DNA of 64,000 nt from assembly GCA_021824575.1 (NCBI GenBank), contig JAKAKJ010000023.1, positions 1-64,000 on the forward strand. The letters are read 5' to 3'. Position numbers and translations under genes: made by a program. Source of the stretch: Chloroflexota bacterium (lineage in GTDB: Bacteria > Chloroflexota > Anaerolineae > Anaerolineales > Villigracilaceae). Positions 16,937 through 24,512 of the stretch are shown here, one piece after another (positions within the stretch are counted from its first letter, which is position 1; each line of letters starts with the position of its first letter). The notes beneath the pieces were generated by a model that was given only the letters and a program-made list of their open reading frames with translations, did not search any database and was not told the origin of the DNA.

Positions 16937-17822
16937 TATTCAACTTTTCGGCGGCATCGAGGCGGGCGGGACAAAGATCATTTGCGTGATCGGCAGCGGG
17001 CCGGAAAATCTCGTTGATCAAATTCGCATCGAAACCACCACTCCTGATGAAACCTTTCAAAAGATCATTCGATTCTTTCAGCCTTACACAACTTCAGGAA
17101 AAATCAAATCCCTTGGCATCGGCTGTTTTGGCCCGCTGGATTTGAATCCTGATTCTCCCACATACGGATTTATCGCGTCCACGCCAAAATTGCGCTGGCG
17201 CAACACGGATGTGCGCGGACGGATTCAGCGCGCGCTGAATGTCAACGTTGCGATTGACACCGACGTCAACGCCGCGGCGCTTGGAGAATTTCGTTGGGGC
17301 GCAAGCCGGGGTCTGGATCCGTCACTTTACCTGACCATCGGAACCGGCATCGGCGGCGGATTCATCAAAGATGGCAGGCCACTAATCGGGCTGTTTCATC
17401 CAGAAATGGGGCATATCCGCATCCCGCACGACCGGAAGCGTGATCCGTTTCCGGGACAGTGTCCATTCCACGGAGATTGCTTCGAGGGACTCGCCTGCGG
17501 TCCTGCCATCGAAAAAAGATTCGGCGCGCGCGGTGAGAAACTTTCAGACGCCGATTCTTTCTGGGAACTCGAAGCGGAGTATATTGCTTTGGCACTGAAT
17601 AATTTCATTGTCACGCTCGCGCCGAAGCGGATCATCCTCGGCGGCGGAATCATGAGCCGGACTTTTCTATTTCCGATCATCAGGCGCAAAGTTTTGGAAA
17701 CGCTGAATGGTTATATTGAGATTGAAAGCCTGCTAAAGAATATTGACAAATATATTGTCCCGCCTGCGCTCGGAAATCAATCGGGTAGTCTGGGCGCGAT
17801 CGCTCTGGCACAGATGGGATAA
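16929..17822 (+). CDS. ROK-family sugar kinase (fructokinase-like)
   Basis: The 297-residue protein begins with the ATP-binding motif GGIEAGGTKIICVIG. It then shows the ROK signature around GTGIGGGFIKDGRPLIG and a zinc site HPEMGHIRIP with CPFHGDCFEGLACGPAIE, the arrangement typical of bacterial fructokinases of the ScrK/Mak group. It should phosphorylate fructose or a related hexose. The start at 16929 overlaps the EamA stop by 8 bases; an upstream in-frame candidate at 16917 lies inside EamA and is less likely. A terminator follows the stop. Confidence 0.87.
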   Translation: MNNIQLFGGIEAGGTKIICVIGSGPENLVDQIRIETTTPDETFQKIIRFFQPYTTSGKIKSLGIGCFGPLDLNPDSPTYGFIASTPKLRWRNTDVRGRIQRALNVNVAIDTDVNAAALGEFRWGASRGLDPSLYLTIGTGIGGGFIKDGRPLIGLFHPEMGHIRIPHDRKRDPFPGQCPFHGDCFEGLACGPAIEKRFGARGEKLSDADSFWELEAEYIALALNNFIVTLAPKRIILGGGIMSRTFLFPIIRRKVLETLNGYIEIESLLKNIDKYIVPPALGNQSGSLGAIALAQMG

Positions 17823-17827
17823 AACAT

Positions 17828-17860
17828 AAAAATCGGGACCCATTCAAAGTCCCGATTTTT
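17828..17860. terminator. Bidirectional terminator after the ROK kinase
   Basis: AAAAATCGGGAC (17828-17839) pairs perfectly with GTCCCGATTTTT (17849-17860) around a 9-base loop. It separates convergent genes ending at 17822 and 17890. Confidence 0.88.
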
Positions 17861-17889
17861 GATTCGTTCAACAAGATGTCTGATTTTCG

Positions 17890-18309
17890 TTATGGCACGG
17901 CCACGTTGAAGTCAAACCGCTGTGAGGCAACATATCCGCCTTGATAACGCGCGCCGACCACAACCGCGACGGGAGCAACTCCGCCGGGAAAACTGGCCGT
18001 CGAACTTTTTGCTTTGAAGGTGACTTGCACAGTAGCGGTTGTGCCACCGCCAGCATGGTCGCCGCCCTTTACCGCCACGACTCCCTTGCCGGGAAATTGA
18101 AAGTCAGGCAAAGCCGTAACGCCGTTGAAAGGCTGATCGCTGGTGACTTGAACCACCACGGTCGCGGTGTCGCCCACATTCATCGTGGACGGCAATCCGC
18201 TGACAAGTGTGAACGTCACATTGGGCGTCGGCGCGGCGGCAGTCAAAGCGCCGGTCAACAAAATCAGTAGCGCTGTCAGCCCAATCAGGGAAATGATTTT
18301 CTTTGTCAC
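17890..18309 (-). CDS. Secreted protein of unknown function, cohesin/Ig-like
   Basis: The 139 residues begin with a signal peptide (MTKKIISLIGLTALLILLTG, cleavage probably after TAAA near residue 26). The rest is Thr/Val/Gly-rich with alternating beta-strand patterns (NVGDTATVVVQVTSDQPF, TTATVQVTFKAKSS), reminiscent of cohesin or Ig-like surface domains. No catalytic motif is seen. The start is GTG at 18309 with GGAGG nearby. It ends at the shared bidirectional terminator. Confidence 0.7.
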   Translation of the reverse strand: MTKKIISLIGLTALLILLTGALTAAAPTPNVTFTLVSGLPSTMNVGDTATVVVQVTSDQPFNGVTALPDFQFPGKGVVAVKGGDHAGGGTTATVQVTFKAKSSTASFPGGVAPVAVVVGARYQGGYVASQRFDFNVAVP

Positions 18310-18380
18310 AATACGCCTCCATTCGCAGAAAGTGTACGATGAAAAAACGCGATGGCGGGGACTTTACAATTTTGTCCTGG

Positions 18381-19028
18381 CTAACTGACAATCTTGAAAT
18401 TGAACCGCGAAGAGTCGATCACACCCCACAATCTGAGCCAGAGCGGGACAAGCATCTCAACGCCGCGCGAAGTGGTGATATCGCCCAGGTCAATGACAGA
18501 GTGCCAGCCAAACCATTTCTTGAGAATGTTGATGACCTCCGCCTTGGCTTCGATATCGTTGCCGCTGACGAAGGCATCATGGTCGCCGTGAATAATGGTT
18601 GGGTTGACCATCACATTGACGTTCATGGTGTTCAGCGTTTTGACCACGCGCGTCTCTGGAAACGCGCGCTGGATCTGCTCGCCAAGCGAATCCGTGTTGC
18701 AGACTGAAAGCGTCGGATTCGGGCCGGCGGAATAATCCAATGGATTCGACAAGTCAATCAGAATCTTGCCCTTCATGTTTTCGGCGCCAGCCTGCCGTAA
18801 CGCGTCGAGGCTGGCTGTACCCAATGTGCAATTGAAGATGATCTCACCGAAAGCTGCGGCCTCGGCAAACGTACCGAACAAAGCGTTGCCGCCCTCTTCC
18901 TTGGCCCATACCACCGCTCGCGGATTGGCTTCCGTTCGTGATCCCAGCATCACGCTGTGTCCCAACTGAACCAGCTTGGAACCAATCGTCTGCGCGACAA
19001 CACCCGTGCCCAAAATACCGATGTTCAT
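18381..19028 (-). CDS. NADPH:F420 reductase-like oxidoreductase
   Basis: The 215-residue protein has an N-terminal Rossmann motif (MNIGILGTGVVAQTIGSKL) followed by VMLGSRTEANP, matching the F420-dependent NADP reductase and YfjN-like family. It includes ILIDLSNPLDYS and the C-terminal DLGDITTSRGVEMLVPLWLRLWG. It probably transfers hydride between NADP and F420 or a substrate analogue. The start at 19028 has AGGAGG upstream; an earlier in-frame start at 19091 lacks one. It is divergent from the marR/MFS genes. Confidence 0.85.
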   Translation of the reverse strand: MNIGILGTGVVAQTIGSKLVQLGHSVMLGSRTEANPRAVVWAKEEGGNALFGTFAEAAAFGEIIFNCTLGTASLDALRQAGAENMKGKILIDLSNPLDYSAGPNPTLSVCNTDSLGEQIQRAFPETRVVKTLNTMNVNVMVNPTIIHGDHDAFVSGNDIEAKAEVINILKKWFGWHSVIDLGDITTSRGVEMLVPLWLRLWGVIDSSRFNFKIVS

Positions 19029-19063
19029 TGCCTGCCTCCTTGTTAGTCTTGTCTGGTTACCCG

Positions 19064-19091
19064 ATTTTAACCTATCTGCATGAATTTGCAA
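19064..19091 (-). promoter_or_regulatory. Candidate promoter of the F420-type reductase
   Basis: On the minus strand TTGCAA (19086-19091) and TAAAAT (19064-19069) are 16 bases apart, upstream of the gene starting at 19028. Confidence 0.5.
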
Positions 19092-19137
19092 TTAACCAGG
19101 TTCTTTTAGAAATCTATAAGATTTTGCCCAATCAGGC

Positions 19138-19165
19138 TTGACAATCCCGATTCACAAAATATAAT
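19138..19165 (+). promoter_or_regulatory. Consensus promoter of the marR-MFS pair
   Basis: TTGACA (19138-19143) and TATAAT (19160-19165) are 16 bases apart. The transcript would start near 19172, leaving about 29 bases before the GTG at 19201. A MarR-type repressor usually binds in such a divergent region, but no clear palindromic operator was identified. Confidence 0.75.
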
Positions 19166-19200
19166 TGCCTTTTACAACTATTTTCAAAGGAAATCAAATC

Positions 19201-19665
19201 GTGACATCTTCCCGTCAGACTGCGGCGCTTGTCATGGATATCGTCCCGTTGTTGACGCGCCTGATGCGGAAAAAATTCCGCGAGAAGCGTGTCGGCGACC
19301 TCTCGATGGCGCAGTTTCGCACATTGGCATTTCTCGATGCGAATCAGGGCGCGTCGCTTTCAGACGCGGCCAGTCACATCGGCCTGGGACTCCCCTCGAT
19401 GTCCAGACTGGTGGACGCGCTGGTCAATCGAAAACTCGTCACGCGGGCCACGCACGGGGGCGACCGCCGGAGGGTTTGTCTGACACTGACACGTCAGGGC
19501 AAACGCGAACTGGAGGAAGCCCACAAACACGCGCAGGCTTATTTTACAGACAAGCTTTCGGAACTGTCGGACGAGGAGCGGGACCGCGTTTCGGAGACGA
19601 TGGATCTGCTCTGCAAACTCTTCACACTCGATGGAAGAATTTCCGCGCGCAAACCCACAGAATAG
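19201..19665 (+). CDS. MarR-family transcriptional regulator
   Basis: The 154-residue winged-helix protein has the recognition region LSDAASHIGLGLPSMSRLVDAL near residues 52-75, followed by the wing HGGDRRRVCLTLTRQGKREL typical of MarR. It likely represses itself and the adjacent exporter until an inducer binds. The start is GTG at 19201, with AAAGGA 9 bases upstream; a TTG at 19165 falls in the -10 box. The stop lies 64 bases before the transporter start on the same strand. Confidence 0.9.
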   Translation: MTSSRQTAALVMDIVPLLTRLMRKKFREKRVGDLSMAQFRTLAFLDANQGASLSDAASHIGLGLPSMSRLVDALVNRKLVTRATHGGDRRRVCLTLTRQGKRELEEAHKHAQAYFTDKLSELSDEERDRVSETMDLLCKLFTLDGRISARKPTE

Positions 19666-19729
19666 TCGTAAGAAACCTAAAACCACAAACCTTCTATTAA
19701 AGTTGGCTAAAGGAGAGACACAAAAGAAA

Positions 19730-21214
19730 ATGGAAACGCAGTATTCTCTGTTTGGAAGAAAGATCGAATACAAGTGGATCGTGTTGAGCGTGACGACCAT
19801 CGGTGCGCTGATGGCTTCAATTGACAGCACCATCGTCATTTTGGGCCTGCCCGATATGCTGGTCAAGTTGCACGCCGACCTGATCGAAATGATCTGGGTC
19901 ATCATGGGATACATCCTCGTCAGCACGGTTTTCCTGTTGAGCTTTGGCCGCGTGGCCGACATATTGGGCCGCGTGCGGATGTACAACCTGGGCTTTGTGA
20001 TTTTCACGATTGGCTCGGCTTTATGCGGCTTTTCGGGCAATGCCACACAATTGATTATTTTCCGTTTGGTGCAAGGCAGCGGCGCGGCGATGATGGTAGT
20101 CAATAGCGTGGCGCTCATCACCGAGGTTTTTCCGCCCAACGAGCGCGGCAAGGCATTGGGCATCAACGCCATTACATTTTCAATCGGCGGTGTGGCCGGA
20201 CCCATTCTCGGCGGCCTCATTTTGACTTTAGCCGACTGGCGCTGGATTTTCTTCATCAACGTGCCGGTTGGAATCTTCGGCGCGATCTGGGGCTACCGCG
20301 CATTGAGAGAAATGAGCGTCCGCAAGCAAGGCGAACGTTTCGACACTGTCGGCGCTGTCAGTTTTAGCGCCGGCCTGACCGCCCTGCTGATCGCGTTGAC
20401 GCTGGGGATCGAATATGCCTTCACTTCCACACCGATCCTGATATTATTCGGGATATTCCTTGTCGGCGTTGCATTCTTCCTGTGGTGGGAACGCCGCGCG
20501 GATAATCCGGTGCTCGATCTTTCGTTATTCAACGACCGCATTTACAACTTCTCCGTGCTTTCAGCCATGATGCAGTCATTGGCATTGTTCGCCGTCAACT
20601 TCCTGATCGTGTTTTACCTTCAGGGTGTGCTCGGATACGATCCGTTGAAAGCGGCCTTGCTGCTGATCCCCTTGCCAGTTGTCACATCCGTGATCGCGCC
20701 GCTGGGAGGCAACATCGCAGACCGCATCGGGGCGCGCATCCCGGCGACGATTGGGCTGCTTATTCAGGGCGCGGCATTGGTCTGGTTCACCCGAATCACT
20801 CCGGCCATGCCGTATTGGCAAATCGCAGTCGGGCTTGGACTGATGGGCTTCGGCGGCGGCCTGTTCTATCCTCCGAACACCAGCGCGGCCATGAACGCGT
20901 CACCCAAGAATCGACTCGGCATTGCATCCGGCACGCTGGCAACTCTCCGCCAGGCAGGAATGGTCACGAGCTTTGCACTGGCGCTGGCGGTCGCGGCCAG
21001 CAGCCTGCCGCGCGATGTGATGATGCAATTATTCGTGGGAACCAACGTCACACTCGGCTCGGCGCCGATGCAGGCTTTTGTTACCGGCATGCACAGCGCA
21101 TTCTATGTCTCGACAGTTCTAGTCTTGATCGCGGCCGGCATTTCCTTTGTGCGCGGCAAGGAAGATCGCAGCAAACTTGCAGAGGAGCACGCATCCGTTG
21201 TGATCGGCGAATAG
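19730..21214 (+). CDS. MFS drug exporter, DHA2/EmrB-QacA type
   Basis: The 494 residues contain 14 transmembrane segments. Motif A is LSFGRVADILGRVRMYNLG, and motif C is INAITFSIGGVAGPILGG in the fifth helix, a mark of proton-driven exporters. Members expel multiple drugs or toxic metabolites. The start at 19730 has AAAGGAGAG upstream; a candidate at 19631 lies inside marR. The gene follows marR in one transcript and ends in a strong terminator. Confidence 0.92.
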   Translation: METQYSLFGRKIEYKWIVLSVTTIGALMASIDSTIVILGLPDMLVKLHADLIEMIWVIMGYILVSTVFLLSFGRVADILGRVRMYNLGFVIFTIGSALCGFSGNATQLIIFRLVQGSGAAMMVVNSVALITEVFPPNERGKALGINAITFSIGGVAGPILGGLILTLADWRWIFFINVPVGIFGAIWGYRALREMSVRKQGERFDTVGAVSFSAGLTALLIALTLGIEYAFTSTPILILFGIFLVGVAFFLWWERRADNPVLDLSLFNDRIYNFSVLSAMMQSLALFAVNFLIVFYLQGVLGYDPLKAALLLIPLPVVTSVIAPLGGNIADRIGARIPATIGLLIQGAALVWFTRITPAMPYWQIAVGLGLMGFGGGLFYPPNTSAAMNASPKNRLGIASGTLATLRQAGMVTSFALALAVAASSLPRDVMMQLFVGTNVTLGSAPMQAFVTGMHSAFYVSTVLVLIAAGISFVRGKEDRSKLAEEHASVVIGE

Positions 21215-21237
21215 AATTCATTGGAGTCAATTCGATG

Positions 21238-21267
21238 ATCCTGCCGCCCGAAATTATACGGCAGGAT
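21238..21267 (+). terminator. Rho-independent terminator of the marR-MFS transcript
   Basis: ATCCTGCCG (21238-21246) pairs with CGGCAGGAT (21259-21267). TATTCTTTTT follows. Confidence 0.85.
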
Positions 21268-21311
21268 TATTCTTTTTCAGCCGCTCTTGTGGTACATTTG
21301 TGCCAGCCAAC

Positions 21312-22133
21312 ATGACAACACTTCCAGCGCCGTTCGCATTCTCGCAATCATCCCTGCAAGATTACGCGGACTGCCCGCGCCGTTTTCAATTGCGGTACAT
21401 TGACCAGCTTTCTTGGCCGGCAGTTGAGTCCGAGCCGGTTGTGGATAACGAAAAACGTCAGCAGGAGGGACAACTATTCCATCGCCTCGTTCAGCAACAT
21501 TGGCTCGGCTTGCCAGCCGATAAATTGGCCGAACTGGCGAATACAGCAAACCTCGAACGCTGGTGGCAAAATTATTTGGGGGCCAATCTGCAAATGGACG
21601 GTTTCCAAAAATATACGGAGCTGACACTTTCCTTCCCCATCGGGGGTCATCGCCTGCTTGCAAAATATGATTTGGTCGCGATCAGGCCGGGGGAGAAAGC
21701 CGTCATCTTCGACTGGAAGACATACGCCAAACGTCCGCGCGACGAGTGGATGGCGGCGCGCTGGCAGACGCGCGTTTACCGGTCCAGCTTGATATTGGCC
21801 GGCTCCCATTTAAACGGAGGCCGGCCCCTCATCCCGGAACAGATCGAGATGACCTACTGGTATGCCGACTTTCCGAATGAACCGGCGCGCTTCACGTACA
21901 CGTCCGCTCAATTCAAGCGCGATCAATCTGCCATCGAAAAAGTCATCCATGAGATTTCAAAAGCAGATGAATTCCCGTTGACCGAAGACGAAAAGATGTG
22001 CCGCTTCTGTATCTATCGTTCGTACTGCAATCGCGGCGCGCAGGCGGGTCAGCTCGACGAAGCCGAAGCGGAGATGGAATCCGAAACGGCATTCGATATT
22101 AACTTTGAACAAATCGGGGAAATTGAGTTTTAA
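21312..22133 (+). CDS. Stand-alone PD-(D/E)XK nuclease with Fe-S-type cysteines (RecB/AddB/Cas4-like)
   Basis: The 273-residue protein has the RecB-nuclease layout. It has SQSSLQDYADCPRRFQLRYI near the start, the catalytic Asp in LLAKYDLVAI, the second Asp and Lys in VIFDWKT, and the helix motif ARWQTRVYRSSL. A cysteine near the N-terminus plus CRFCIYRSYC at the end form the four-cysteine pattern that binds a 4Fe-4S cluster in AddB and Cas4. There are no cas genes or repeats here, so Cas4 is unlikely. It may supply the nuclease for the two helicase subunits encoded at 9.7-15 kb. An in-frame GTG at 21300 is an alternative start. No Shine-Dalgarno is seen. Confidence 0.85.
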   Translation: MTTLPAPFAFSQSSLQDYADCPRRFQLRYIDQLSWPAVESEPVVDNEKRQQEGQLFHRLVQQHWLGLPADKLAELANTANLERWWQNYLGANLQMDGFQKYTELTLSFPIGGHRLLAKYDLVAIRPGEKAVIFDWKTYAKRPRDEWMAARWQTRVYRSSLILAGSHLNGGRPLIPEQIEMTYWYADFPNEPARFTYTSAQFKRDQSAIEKVIHEISKADEFPLTEDEKMCRFCIYRSYCNRGAQAGQLDEAEAEMESETAFDINFEQIGEIEF

Positions 22134-22138
22134 GTTTT

Positions 22139-22172
22139 AATCGCGAAGATGCGAAGAACGCAAAGTTTTATT
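22139..22172. repeat. CGCGAAGATGCGAAGAACGCAAAG-type repeat fragment
   Basis: TCGCGAAGATGCGAAGAACG followed by CAAAG lies right after the nuclease stop. A relative with both arms lies at 59124-59193. Confidence 0.45.
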
Positions 22173-22183
22173 TTTCTCGTTTA

Positions 22184-23065
22184 TCAAAGCGTAATTTCCT
22201 GTTCGGCTTGACGCATCGTCTTGAACGATTCGATGGCGACTTCGAGCATCGAGGCATCCGGCTCGCGCGTGGTTAGCGATTGGAGCATCAAATTGGGTTT
22301 GATCAACCAGCGGACGATTCGGCTGTCCAAATGATTTGCCGTCCAGCGGATGTATTCGAGCGCGATCCCAGCCAGCACCGGAATCAATAAAACGCGGCTG
22401 GCCAATCGCCAAAAGATCGGCAGTGGTCCGAGCGCGGTGAAGACGAGGATGGAAACCAAGACCAGCGTCAGCAAAAAGGCCGTGCCGCAGCGCGGGTGCT
22501 CAAGCGAAAACTTCGCAACGGATTCGGGCGTCAATTCTGCGCCAGCTTCATAAGCATTGATTGTTTTATGTTCCGCGCCGTGATACGCAAACAATCGTTT
22601 GATATCGGGCATAAAGCCGATGGCCCAAATGTAGCCGACCAGCAACAAAAGCCGCAGAGCGCCTTCGAGCAGATTGTTCCACCAAACATTCCAGCCGAGA
22701 TATTTGCCAGCCAGCCCGCCAATTCCCGCGGGAAGCAAAAAGAAGAGACCAATTCCAAAGATCAAGGCAAAGCCCAAAGTCACATAAAGAGCCGGGCCTT
22801 CGAGTTTTTGATCCTCGCCGGTTTGCGTGTTGGCCGCGATGGTCAGGGCGCGCATCCCCAGTCCAAGCGCATCCCACAACAAAATCACGCCGCGCAAAAA
22901 CGGAATCTTCGTGATCTTCGACCGGTAAATCGAATCCAGCCTCTCTTTATGAACGACAATCTTGCCATCCGGTGCGCGCATCGCAATGGCAAACGCCTTT
23001 TGCCCGCGCATCATCACGCCCTCGATGACTGCCTGACCGCCGTATGTGATAATTCGATCTTCCAT
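22184..23065 (-). CDS. DUF1385 integral membrane protein
   Basis: The 293-residue protein matches DUF1385: an N-terminal GGQAVIEGVMMRG, several hydrophobic segments (for example ALYVTLGFALIFGIGLFFLL), and the conserved FAYHGAEHKTINAYEAG with HPRCGTAFLL, whose His, Glu and Cys residues suggest a metal site. In other Chloroflexota and in Firmicutes it often lies near prfA or rpmE. Its function is unknown. It is not linked to those genes here. The ATG has no strong ribosome binding site. Confidence 0.9.
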   Translation of the reverse strand: MEDRIITYGGQAVIEGVMMRGQKAFAIAMRAPDGKIVVHKERLDSIYRSKITKIPFLRGVILLWDALGLGMRALTIAANTQTGEDQKLEGPALYVTLGFALIFGIGLFFLLPAGIGGLAGKYLGWNVWWNNLLEGALRLLLLVGYIWAIGFMPDIKRLFAYHGAEHKTINAYEAGAELTPESVAKFSLEHPRCGTAFLLTLVLVSILVFTALGPLPIFWRLASRVLLIPVLAGIALEYIRWTANHLDSRIVRWLIKPNLMLQSLTTREPDASMLEVAIESFKTMRQAEQEITL

Positions 23066-23073
23066 AAATTTTG

Positions 23074-23102
23074 TAGGTGCAGATCCGCGATCCGCCCCTA
23101 TC
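23074..23102. repeat. GTAGGGGC-type palindrome, diverged
   Basis: TAGGTGCAGATCCGCGATCC followed by GCCCCTA forms an imperfect inverted repeat between the M20 and DUF1385 genes. Better copies lie at 38099-38127 and 39494-39521. Confidence 0.5.
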
Positions 23103-23105
23103 CTT

Positions 23106-24470
23106 CTATTTCAGGTTGTAAAAGAAATGTATCAACGCATCAATGCCTCTGTAGAATGTTGGCAGATGCAATTTTTCGTTCGGTGAATGCACGTCACTAT
23201 CATCAAGAGCAAAGCCGGTCAGGACAGAATCTACCTTAAGGTACTTCTGCAATTGAACCACAATGCCAATCGAGCCGCCTTCGCGCTGGAAGAGCAGCGG
23301 CTTACCCCAAACGGATTCCATCGCCTTGCTCATGGCTTTTACGCCAACATTCTCCTCGCTGACCAGGGCCGGGCCCGCGCCATGCAAATACTGCAATTCC
23401 CACTTGATATCCTTTGGCGCCTTCTCTTTGAGATATTTCTTCATCTGCCTGATCGTCTCTTCCGGCGTTTGATCCGGAACGAGGCGGCAGGAAATCTTTG
23501 CCATGGCCCAGGCAGGAAGAACGGTCTTTGAACCCGATCCCGTGAAGCCAGATAATAGACCATTCACTTCCAGGGTCGGGCGCCCGCCGATCCGCTCAGC
23601 AGGCAGGAACTGCGGCTCACCCCATAACGTTGGCGCCCCCGTCATTTCCAAAACCGATTTTTTATTCAATGGCGACCGCAAAAAGTTCTGATGTTCCTTT
23701 TTGCTGATCCTGCGAACTTTATCGTAGAAGCCGGGCAACATGACTTTGCCGTTCTTATCGTGCATACCCGCGATCAACTCAATCAGAGCCTGTGCTGGAT
23801 TGTGAACTGTCCCGCCAAACAAACCGGAATGCAAATCTTTTGCCGGACCATAGACACGGAGTTCGAAATAGGCAAGGCCGCGCAATCCAGTGCTGATGGA
23901 AGGTTGGTCCGCATTTGGAATCCCTGCATCTGGATTCAGGCAAAAGTCACAGGCAAGAAGTTCCTTATGGTTCTTGATGAAATCACCCAGATGATCGGAG
24001 CCAATCTCCTCTTCCCCTTCGATCAGCCATTTGATGTTGACCGGCATCTTACCGGACTTCATAACGGCCTCAACCGCTTTGAGCGAAGCCAACACCGGAC
24101 CCTTCATGTCCGCTGCGCCGCGCGCATAAAGATTATCGCCGCGCACCGATGGCTCGAACGGAGGCGTTGTCCACAACTCGAGCGGATCGGGCGGCTGGAC
24201 ATCGTAGTGGCCGTAGATCATCACGGTCGGCGCGGATTTGCCTGCGCCCATCCATTCGCCATACACAACGGGGTGACCGCCAGTCGGCATGATCTGAACA
24301 TTGTTCATGCCGAACGAACGCAGTTGCGAAGCCAACCATTCGGCGACGCGCTGCATGTCCGGATTGTGATCCGGGTCAGTGGAAATGGAGGGGATCGTCA
24401 GGACTTCTTTCAACTCGGTAAGAAAACGATCCTGGTTTTCATGTGCGTAACCTAATGCCTTCTCAAGCAT
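23106..24470 (-). CDS. M20-family zinc dipeptidase
   Basis: The 454-residue dipeptidase has the metal ligands in MIYGHYDVQPPDPLELW near residue 85, the catalytic Glu with its metal partner in LIEGEEEIGSDHLGDF near residue 150, a dimerisation (lid) domain in the middle, and a C-terminal His in DDSDVHSPNEKLHLPTF. It resembles CNDP-type dipeptidases that cut small peptides in the cytoplasm. AGGAAGG lies before the ATG. The upstream gene encodes a peptide-binding protein on the same strand, which fits joint use of imported peptides, though the permeases are absent. Confidence 0.93.
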   Translation of the reverse strand: MLEKALGYAHENQDRFLTELKEVLTIPSISTDPDHNPDMQRVAEWLASQLRSFGMNNVQIMPTGGHPVVYGEWMGAGKSAPTVMIYGHYDVQPPDPLELWTTPPFEPSVRGDNLYARGAADMKGPVLASLKAVEAVMKSGKMPVNIKWLIEGEEEIGSDHLGDFIKNHKELLACDFCLNPDAGIPNADQPSISTGLRGLAYFELRVYGPAKDLHSGLFGGTVHNPAQALIELIAGMHDKNGKVMLPGFYDKVRRISKKEHQNFLRSPLNKKSVLEMTGAPTLWGEPQFLPAERIGGRPTLEVNGLLSGFTGSGSKTVLPAWAMAKISCRLVPDQTPEETIRQMKKYLKEKAPKDIKWELQYLHGAGPALVSEENVGVKAMSKAMESVWGKPLLFQREGGSIGIVVQLQKYLKVDSVLTGFALDDSDVHSPNEKLHLPTFYRGIDALIHFFYNLK

Positions 24471-24512
24471 GTTATCCTTCCTGGGAGATGATGACTTTTC
24501 CTGACATGGAAC

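Noticed and set aside
19360-20259. Minus-strand ORF of 299 codons opposite marR and the MFS gene
   Set aside because: It spans two real genes in antisense and its composition is a shadow of their codon bias.
21312-22133. Cas4 nuclease of a CRISPR system
   Set aside because: The Fe-S nuclease pattern is shared with AddB and RecB nucleases, and no cas gene or array lies in the window, while two SF1 helicases are nearby.
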